Below are positions 55,214 through 61,792 of a DNA stretch of 64,000 bases, in pieces (the first letter of the stretch is position 1; each line of letters begins with the position of its first letter). A program made the translations under genes and the position numbers. The stretch is from Nocardioides silvaticus. GTDB taxonomy: Bacteria > Actinomycetota > Actinomycetes > Propionibacteriales > Nocardioidaceae. Where the stretch lies: positions 186,001-250,000 of the forward strand of contig NZ_QGDD01000001.1 of NCBI RefSeq assembly GCF_003160695.1. The letters are read 5' to 3'. Under the pieces are notes generated by a model that did no database searches, had not been told where the DNA came from, and saw only the letters and a list, made by a program, of their open reading frames with translations.

Positions 55214-55683
55214 GCGGACCGGAACCGGCTCGGCTAGCAGAGCATCTAGAGCGGCTCGTCCTGCTCCTCGTCCACCCCCGAGGCCAGTTCCAGGAGGCTG
55301 ACGAGCGCCCGCTCTCCTGGACGCAGCGGCTCGCGCTCGCGATCGCCGTCGACGAGTCTCCGCTTCGCATCGGCGCGCTTGCCGCCCGGATGGGAACGAC
55401 GGATGCCACCGCCAGTCGCACGGTCGATTCGCTCGCCTCCATCGGACTGCTCCGCCGCGAACCGGACGACTCGGACGGTCGAGGCGTCCTCGTCCTCCCC
55501 ACACCCGAGGCAGTGAACCTCCTCGTCGAGCGGCGGCAGCGGCTCGTCGATGCGCTTGCGCGTGGCCTTTCGCGCATGCCCGAGGAGGATGAAGCCAGGC
55601 TTGTCACGCTCCTCAGCGAGCTGAACAAGGTGCTAATGGCGTTGGCGCAATCGCCGGAGGTCCCCACGCAGGGGAAGGGGTAG
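55210..55683 (+). CDS. MarR-family regulator
   Basis: 157 residues from ATG 55210, overlapping the exporter stop. Winged HTH: LRIGALAARMGTTDATASRT, then VDSLASIGLLRREPDDSDGR and GVLVLPTPEA. Probably represses the exporter gene. The order exporter-then-regulator means both are made from one transcript. Confidence 0.85.
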   Translation: MSGPEPARLAEHLERLVLLLVHPRGQFQEADERPLSWTQRLALAIAVDESPLRIGALAARMGTTDATASRTVDSLASIGLLRREPDDSDGRGVLVLPTPEAVNLLVERRQRLVDALARGLSRMPEEDEARLVTLLSELNKVLMALAQSPEVPTQGKG

Positions 55684-56037
55684 GAGGCAGAGCCGCCGGG
55701 CCCCGAGCGCCCCGTTCAGCATGTCGGTACCCACGCGAGCTCCCACGCGGGCTTCGACGCGAGACATCACCATAAGTTCACGCCTCCGTCCGGCCGCCGG
55801 CGCGGCCCGCGGTGCCGTGGACGGCAGCGGCCCCGGAGACCGGCATCGGGCGCTGTCCGCGATCGTGTTCGCTGGCCGCATCGTGGCTGAGTTCGTCCTT
55901 CTCGGGTCGCAGTTCGCCCTGTCTCACCCCCAGACCTCAATGATGGATAGAGAGCTGCGCGCCTCCGGACAACTCAGATGGACCCGACAAGAAGATTCCG
56001 ACAGCGACGAGTCGTGATGTCTGGGTGTCGTCCTGCA
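55684..56037. other. Intergenic region, nothing recognised
   Basis: About 350 bp between converging genes. One plus-strand frame contains LSAIVFAGRIVAEFVLLGSQ, but I see no start site or family. Probably non-coding. Confidence 0.4.
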
Positions 56038-57150
56038 TCAGCTTCTGAGCGATGCCGCCGCCGCCTGGAGGCGCTCTGTCAGGTTTGACTCGAGCCCCGG
56101 GAGGACGGAGGCCGCCTGCGCGGCGTGGCGGGCGCGTTCGCGTGCGGGCTGGTCCCGGGTGGTGGCCGCACGCGCCACGGAGGTCCATGCTTGGGCGGCG
56201 TGTTTGGCTGAGCGCGCGAGTGAGGCGGTCGCGTCGTCCTCGGTCGTCTGGGCGATCTCGGAGGTCCCCTGCGCCAGGAGGCGGCGGAAGAGACCGCCTC
56301 CAGTGCCTGCCTTCTCGATGAACGCGCCGAGGCTGAACAACATGATCTCCAGTTCCTCGTCGTCGTGCTGCTCCCAGTCCGCAATGTCCTCGGCGAAGGC
56401 GCTCGCTGCGGCGACTCCGGCTGTGTGCACCGCCTGATGGGTGGCACCGGAGAGTCCACCGGCGTCACCTGGTGCTGGGGGTTCGTCGTCGAAGATGCTG
56501 GCGACGGGGGCGAGTTCGGTCATCGCCCGGGCTGACTGGGCGAACGCTTCGGCTGCGGCGGATGCCAGATCGGGTAGCTCACCCGGCCACGTGATGTCGT
56601 AGACCGTGTGTCGTGTGGGCTGCGGGAAGGAGGTCGAGCGGCGGGCCCGGGCAAGGGCGTCGTACGGAACCTCTTGGACTTCTTCACGGTCGTTGTCCAC
56701 CACCAGAGCTACCTGGGCCTCGTCGTCGTATCCGAGGACCACGATGTCGTGGCGACTCATCGAGAGCTTCACGCGCAGGTAGGGCAGCTCGGCGATGTCG
56801 GCCCACACCATCACGGGCCGGCCTTCCTCGACCTCTGAACGCACCCAGGCCCAGCCCTCGGCGGGATCGTCGGTGGCCCGCTGCTGGGCGGTTCCGCCGA
56901 GCCGGCGGGGCAGGTCCAACTCGAGTTCTCCGCCGCGGCCAACCAGGTACAGGGGTGGGAACAGGTCGGGCGAGCGTACGTAGGACAGACCAAGCGCGCC
57001 GCCGAGGGTAAAGACCAGGCCCTCGCTGGGTGGGCCGTCCCATCCGAGTCCAGCCCATTCCAGGAGGTCCCGCAGGGCACCAGAACCGCAGTGCCCACCT
57101 ATTCGATGGGGATAGGGCGACACCTGAACCGAGGCGAGACCGGTGATCAT
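56038..57150 (-). CDS. BtrH_N/DUF4872-type papain-like protein, copy 2
   Basis: 370 residues, ATG 57150. N-terminus YPHRIGGHCGSGALRDLLEW with C21; later DIAELPYLRVKLSMSRHDIV and VVDNDREEVQEVPYDALARA. Residue by residue it is very close to copy 1 (45447-46580) over the first 190 residues and similar after. A 76-nt gap separates it from the upstream thioesterase gene. Confidence 0.8.
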   Translation of the reverse strand: MITGLASVQVSPYPHRIGGHCGSGALRDLLEWAGLGWDGPPSEGLVFTLGGALGLSYVRSPDLFPPLYLVGRGGELELDLPRRLGGTAQQRATDDPAEGWAWVRSEVEEGRPVMVWADIAELPYLRVKLSMSRHDIVVLGYDDEAQVALVVDNDREEVQEVPYDALARARRSTSFPQPTRHTVYDITWPGELPDLASAAAEAFAQSARAMTELAPVASIFDDEPPAPGDAGGLSGATHQAVHTAGVAAASAFAEDIADWEQHDDEELEIMLFSLGAFIEKAGTGGGLFRRLLAQGTSEIAQTTEDDATASLARSAKHAAQAWTSVARAATTRDQPARERARHAAQAASVLPGLESNLTERLQAAAASLRS

Positions 57151-57226
57151 CTGGTCCTCCTCGGACTGCGAACCCTGCGTTTCGCGAGGGTGTGACTGTC
57201 CTGGTCAGACCCGCCTAGTTGGGCGC

Positions 57227-57814
57227 TCATGGCAGCGGCCCCCTCGGCACTCTTGCGGGGTCCCCGGTTTCGACTGGGGTTTCGGCTGCGGGTTCGGTGA
57301 TGGCGCTGGTCGAAGCGTTTTCCTTGGTGAGTGGGTGCGCGGCCGCGAAGTGACTGACGTCGACGAGCACGAAGACGGCGGTCGAGGTGAGCACTGTCCG
57401 CTCGTCCGTGTCGGTGATGGTGGCTTCGACCTCAAGTCGGCGCTCCGTGCGGCCGGCGAGGTGGGCCTCCAACCGATAGGGGGTGTGGAGGAGCACTGGT
57501 CGCAGGTACTCGATCTCGAGACGTCGAGTCACCGCGGGGCCGCCCACCAGGTATTGGAGGAACCCGTAGAGGTCGTCGATGACTGTTGCTAGTGCCCCGC
57601 CATGCGCGATGCCGGGAGCGCCTTCGTGCCGCAGGTCGAAGGTGTGTTCAGCGACCACGCCGTCGCCGGCGCGTCGCACCTCCAGACGGTGCCCGTGAGG
57701 GTTGTCCTCGCCGCAGCCCAGGCAGTTGGCGTGGTGCGAGGGAAGGCGACTGCCGTCCTCATGAGGACGGAATTTGTCAGCGAACGACGCCATCAGGTCA
57801 TTAAGACTGCTCAT
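57227..57814 (-). CDS. PaaI-type hotdog thioesterase, copy 2
   Basis: 195 residues, ATG 57814, starting 14 nt inside the end of the TetR gene. CLGCGEDNPHGHRL precedes GIAHGGALATVIDDLYGF, the PaaI active-site segment, then RRLEIEYLRPVLLHTPYRLE. It differs from copy 1 by a polar N-terminus and a longer C-terminal tail. Likely acts on acyl thioesters with the downstream BtrH_N-like protein. Confidence 0.8.
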   Translation of the reverse strand: MSSLNDLMASFADKFRPHEDGSRLPSHHANCLGCGEDNPHGHRLEVRRAGDGVVAEHTFDLRHEGAPGIAHGGALATVIDDLYGFLQYLVGGPAVTRRLEIEYLRPVLLHTPYRLEAHLAGRTERRLEVEATITDTDERTVLTSTAVFVLVDVSHFAAAHPLTKENASTSAITEPAAETPVETGDPARVPRGPLP

Positions 57815-58439
57815 CGCGCGACCCCGTTGCTTTCGGGTCCACCGTGTTGATGGTGTCGATCCAGCGTTCCAAGACAGCGCGTTGCCAGTGCGGGGGATGC
57901 GGGACGAGCATCCCGCTCACGCCTCGGCCCAGGAGGAGATCCAAGGTGATCTGGACCAGAAGCGGGTCCGTGGTGATCCAGGCCCGACAGATTTCGCGAA
58001 GGTCGGCGTGTACACGCTCTTCGGCCGATACCAGCTGACGCCGAAGGTCGTCGTTGGTTCGCGCTGCGGCCCACAGCTCCAAGGTGGCTCCGTACAGTGG
58101 TCCGGACATTGCCTCTGCCAGGAGTTCGAGAGCCGCCAGTGCTGCTTCCCTGTTTGTTCGAGCCGAAGTGCCCGGGTTGTCTGCGATGCGAACCGCGAGG
58201 CTGTCGTGAACATGCGTCAGGCGCTGCTGTGCCAGATGCTCGACCGCTGCGACGACCATCTGGTCTCGGGTGCCGAAGTGGTGGAGCTGAGCGCCTCGCG
58301 ACAGGCCGGCTCGCTCGGCCACCGCCGGGCCAGTGGTCCCCGCGTACCCCAGCTCCGCCAGACAGGCCACGGTGGTGTCCAGCAACAGCCGGCGAGTTGT
58401 CACCGCCCGAACGTGGCGGGGCTGTACTCCAGTGGTCAT
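57801..58439 (-). CDS. TetR-family regulator
   Basis: 212 residues from ATG 58439; in-frame ATGs further up lie inside the palindromic operator. HTH: ACLAELGYAGTTGPAVAERA, then GLSRGAQLHHFGTRDQMVV. The ligand domain is Leu/Ala-rich. It leads the BtrH_N plus thioesterase operon and is divergent from the P450 at 58644, so it probably represses both and itself. Confidence 0.82.
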   Translation of the reverse strand: MTTGVQPRHVRAVTTRRLLLDTTVACLAELGYAGTTGPAVAERAGLSRGAQLHHFGTRDQMVVAAVEHLAQQRLTHVHDSLAVRIADNPGTSARTNREAALAALELLAEAMSGPLYGATLELWAAARTNDDLRRQLVSAEERVHADLREICRAWITTDPLLVQITLDLLLGRGVSGMLVPHPPHWQRAVLERWIDTINTVDPKATGSRDEQS

Positions 58440-58456
58440 GTGCGGCAGCATACATG

Positions 58457-58476
58457 CATACATGCATGCATGTATG
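58457..58476. promoter_or_regulatory. Perfect 20-bp palindrome, probable TetR operator
   Basis: CATACATGCATGCATGTATG reads the same on both strands. An extra ATACATGC copy lies directly left at 58450-58457. It lies 17 bp before the chosen TetR start and about 168 bp before the P450 start, between the divergent genes. This is the expected size and place for a TetR dimer-pair site. Confidence 0.8.
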
Positions 58477-58643
58477 GTGTCTGGCGGGCTCGTCCCCCGA
58501 CGCTAGGGCAGAGAAAGCGCGCGGCGTCGTCGGCACGTCGTCCCACTCTCGTTTCCCCACCTGTGCACCCCTGTTCTAGGACTGCAGTTGGTGGCCGAAC
58601 CGGAAGCTGACCGCGCTTGAACCAATACCCGAGGGAGACTCCG

Positions 58644-59819
58644 ATGAGCCAGCAGGTGGCCTACAGCCCGTTTGACCCCGAGGTCATGGCTGATCCCTAC
58701 CCGGTCTATCGCGACCTGCGCGACCACGCCCCCGCCTATTGGTCACCAGAGGCAAGCTCCTGGGTGTTCAGCCGCTACGAAGACGTCTCGGCCGCGCTGG
58801 CAGACCCGGCGAGGTACTCGTCGGCGTCCGGCATCTTCCCCACACCGCCCGGTGTGGACATGACCGAGCTGTTCCTGCCCATGCTCATCATGAGTGATCC
58901 GCCGCGGCATACCCAGCTGCGCCACCTCGTCAGCAAGGCCTTCACACCTCGGCGCATCGCCGGGCTGGAGGCACACATCCAGACCCTGGTCGACGACCTC
59001 CTCGACCAGACGCCGGAGGCGGGTCCCTGGGATTTCGTCTCCGGGTTCGCCGGACCGCTGCCGGCTATCGTCATCGCCGACATGCTCGGCGTGCCGCGCG
59101 AAGACCGCGACCGCTTTCGAACCTGGTCCACCACCCTCATCCAGTCCAACCCCACCCGGGGTGAGTTCGGCGCAGGGCTGGACGCCGCCGCCGCGCTCTA
59201 TGACTACTTCGCTGCCTTCCTCGCCGAACGTCGCGCCCACCCCCAAGACGACCTCATGACCGCACTCGTGCAGGCCGAAGTCGACGGCGAACACCTCCCG
59301 GAAGAGGAACTTCTCGGCTTCTGCCTGCTGCTGCTTGTCGCCGGCCACGAGACAACCACCAACCTGCTCTCCAACAGCGCGGTCATCATCGCCCAGCACC
59401 CCGAGAGCCAACGACAGCTGGTCGACAACCCCAATCTCGTGCCCGCAGCGGTCGAAGAGCTGCTGCGCTTCGACTCCCCGGTCCAGGGCCTCGCACGCAC
59501 CCTGACCCGACAGACCACTCTGCACGAGCAGACCATGGAAGCCGGCGACACCGTGCTGCTGCTCTTCGGGTCGGCCAACCGCGACGACCACGCGTTCCCT
59601 GACGCAGACCACTTCGACATCCACCGCGCACCCGAACGACAAGTCGCGTTCGGTCGCGGCATCCACTTCTGTCTCGGCGCATCCCTGGCCCGGCTCGAAG
59701 CACGCATCGCCCTGATGGCACTTCTCACCCGCCATCGTGACTGGGATGTCGACCTCGACTCGTCGATCCGACTCCGCTCAGGCCCGATCCGCGGGTTCGC
59801 CTCACTGTCCTTTCAGTGA
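58644..59819 (+). CDS. Cytochrome P450
   Basis: 391 residues from ATG 58644 with GGGAG upstream. I-helix LLLLVAGHETTTNL, K-helix EELLR, haem loop FGRGIHFCLG with C343. N-terminus FDPEVMADPYPVYRDLRDHA is that of soluble class I actinobacterial P450s. No ferredoxin gene is adjacent, so electrons must come from elsewhere, possibly the CYP153 partners. Regulated with the TetR/BtrH_N/hotdog genes through the shared palindrome. Confidence 0.9.
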   Translation: MSQQVAYSPFDPEVMADPYPVYRDLRDHAPAYWSPEASSWVFSRYEDVSAALADPARYSSASGIFPTPPGVDMTELFLPMLIMSDPPRHTQLRHLVSKAFTPRRIAGLEAHIQTLVDDLLDQTPEAGPWDFVSGFAGPLPAIVIADMLGVPREDRDRFRTWSTTLIQSNPTRGEFGAGLDAAAALYDYFAAFLAERRAHPQDDLMTALVQAEVDGEHLPEEELLGFCLLLLVAGHETTTNLLSNSAVIIAQHPESQRQLVDNPNLVPAAVEELLRFDSPVQGLARTLTRQTTLHEQTMEAGDTVLLLFGSANRDDHAFPDADHFDIHRAPERQVAFGRGIHFCLGASLARLEARIALMALLTRHRDWDVDLDSSIRLRSGPIRGFASLSFQ

Positions 59820-60081
59820 GAGCCAGCCGCACCCCAGCCCAATCTGCACAGGTGAACGAGGTCTTCAAGGCCGCCGACCTCCGATCGCAAGTCGCGACCG
59901 AAACCCGCTTGATCTAAGGCTGCGGATCGATCCCGAAGCGACGTCCCGCGTTTCCCGATGTCCTCGGACTGGCTCGGGCGACTTCACGCGGTCCTTCTGC
60001 AGACTTTCCGGTGAGTCGCCGTCGTAGACACACGGGATGAGACCTTCCCCGCCGCATCGCGGTCACTCCGCAAGCTCTGTG

Positions 60082-60333
60082 CTACCCGAGGTACCTCTCG
60101 AGCGCGCGACAGCCTTGGCGCGCCTCTCGGCGTAACCGCAGTTCACTCACCAACCTGACGCGAGGAGCCGGAGATTCTCGCACCCAACTCTGGTACACCT
60201 CGACACCGCCGTGCCACCAACTGCCACAGGCAATGAGTCCACCGACGACCCACCACAGCAGGTACTGAGTCACGTCGAGGAACGCCTCGGCCAGGTCGTG
60301 CCGTCCGAGTCCGTGGAGGTCTACCCAGTGCAT
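60082..60333 (-). CDS. Small possible membrane protein
   Basis: 83 residues, ATG 60333 with AGGTGA nearby. One hydrophobic segment YLLWWVVGGLIACGSWW near residues 24-40, then a charged, Arg-rich C-terminus. Base composition at third codon positions is fairly high. No family recognised; may be spurious. Confidence 0.4.
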   Translation of the reverse strand: MHWVDLHGLGRHDLAEAFLDVTQYLLWWVVGGLIACGSWWHGGVEVYQSWVRESPAPRVRLVSELRLRREARQGCRALERYLG

Positions 60334-60478
60334 AAGTCACCTACCTAGGTGGCCACCTGTTCGCTTGCGAGCTCGGCGCTTGCGAGACGAGGCGGTCCGG
60401 GCGCCGGCGGACGTGTGAACAGGGACCATGCGTGAATCTACGCCGAAATACATAGGAGGAAAAGGGTAGTGCGTGGTT

Positions 60479-60964
60479 TCAGGTGAGATGGCTGACGAGA
60501 TCCGTGATGTGGCGAAGCAGTGGAACCGCGATGGATTGCTCCTGGGGGGTGAGGGATTTCCAAGCCAGCGAAAGTCGGTCGGCGACTAGGTCGCGCTTGG
60601 CGGCCAGGAGTTGCTCGCCGCGATCGGTGAGCGTGAGCACGCGCCGGCGCCGGTCGTCCTCGGCCGGGATGCGGCGCAGGAGACCAGCGGCTTCCAGGCT
60701 GGCCGCCTGTTGGGTCACCGTGGGTTGGCTCAGCAGCGTGTATGCCGAGATGGCGCCGATGCCCTCAAGGCCGCAGGCTTGCACTGCATCCAGTAGCACC
60801 AGCTGAGGCACGGTGACGTCTTCGAAGAGCGGCTGCAGTCGGCCCCGTGTCCGCCGAGCCACCGCGAGCAGAGCCAGGACTGCATCGGCGAACTGCTCCC
60901 CGTCATCGGTCGTGCTCTGGTTCCGTCCGCCGTCAGCCCCGACCCCTTCGCCACCAACACCCAT
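60479..60964 (-). CDS. MarR-family regulator
   Basis: 161 residues from ATG 60964 with GGAG at 5 nt. HTH and wing: ISAYTLLSQPTVTQQAASLE, then AAGLLRRIPAEDDRRRRVLT and LTDRGEQLLAAKR. Divergent from the TetR-MmpL pair across 191 bp. Likely controls itself or the neighbouring transporter genes. Confidence 0.83.
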   Translation of the reverse strand: MGVGGEGVGADGGRNQSTTDDGEQFADAVLALLAVARRTRGRLQPLFEDVTVPQLVLLDAVQACGLEGIGAISAYTLLSQPTVTQQAASLEAAGLLRRIPAEDDRRRRVLTLTDRGEQLLAAKRDLVADRLSLAWKSLTPQEQSIAVPLLRHITDLVSHLT

Positions 60965-61106
60965 ACGCGCTCCGTTAGTCGATGGCCCGTCCTTGACGAG
61001 ACCGGTGCCGAAGACGGATCGGCAGCTTCGTGTTGCTGTCACGCTACCGGCCTGCGGTAGGCGGACTGCTGCTTTGGAGCAAGGGCGGAGGCCTGAAATG
61101 TCTGCC

Positions 61107-61136
61107 TGCTCATTGGGCAATGTTGCTCATCGGGCA
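61107..61136. promoter_or_regulatory. Direct repeat TGCTCATYGGGCA, candidate operator
   Basis: TGCTCATTGGGCA at 61107-61119 is repeated as TGCTCATCGGGCA at 61124-61136, a 17-bp period. ATTG-GG-CAAT within it is an inverted repeat. It ends 19 bp before the TetR start, a common place for an autoregulatory site. Confidence 0.5.
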
Positions 61137-61155
61137 GGGAAGGTCATACTGAGGC

Positions 61156-61758
61156 ATGGATCGTGGTTTGCGGGACCTCAAGCGTGAGGCGACGGGGCAG
61201 GCGCTGGCCCAAGCGGCTTTCGAGTTGACCCGTGAGCGCGGGTTGTTCGGATTTATCACCGCGGACGTCGCGGAGCGAGCGGGGTACTCGCGACGCACTT
61301 TTGCCAACCACTTCTCCTGCAAGGAGGAAGCAGTCGCTTCGGTCGCGTTCGGTGGTGTCGAGGACGCGAGCGCGATCCTGGTCGGCCTGCCCACAGAGTT
61401 GCCGCTGCTGGATGCCCTGCTGGCTGTCATGAGGGATCAGTTCACCGAGGGCACGTTGGTGAGGATGCGCGAGTTGATGGCGATGGCGCGGCAGTACCCG
61501 ACCCTGGAGCCCTACGTCTTGGGCGTTCAGCAGCGCATGCGCCATGTGGCCCAGGAACTGTTGGGGTCGGTGGCTGGGGATCGGTACCCCGCCATCTACG
61601 TGCCGTTGCTGTTCGGCGCCGTGTACGGCGCCGTGATGGCCGCCCTGGAGGGAACCCTCGACGTGCACCTGGACGGCGAGAGCGACTCCAGCCCGGCGTC
61701 GATGGACTACAGCTCGTTCCTCGACATCACTTTCGACTACCTGCGCCACGGCCTCTAA
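61156..61758 (+). CDS. TetR-family regulator
   Basis: 200 residues, ATG 61156. HTH ITADVAERAGYSRRTFANHF near residues 34-53, with acidic and hydrophobic ligand-binding helices after it. 34 bp separate it from the MmpL gene in the same direction, so it most likely represses that transporter and is in one transcript with it. Confidence 0.85.
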   Translation: MDRGLRDLKREATGQALAQAAFELTRERGLFGFITADVAERAGYSRRTFANHFSCKEEAVASVAFGGVEDASAILVGLPTELPLLDALLAVMRDQFTEGTLVRMRELMAMARQYPTLEPYVLGVQQRMRHVAQELLGSVAGDRYPAIYVPLLFGAVYGAVMAALEGTLDVHLDGESDSSPASMDYSSFLDITFDYLRHGL

Positions 61759-61792
61759 ACGCCGCCTTCGCCCTGGAGGAGAACCCGACCCC

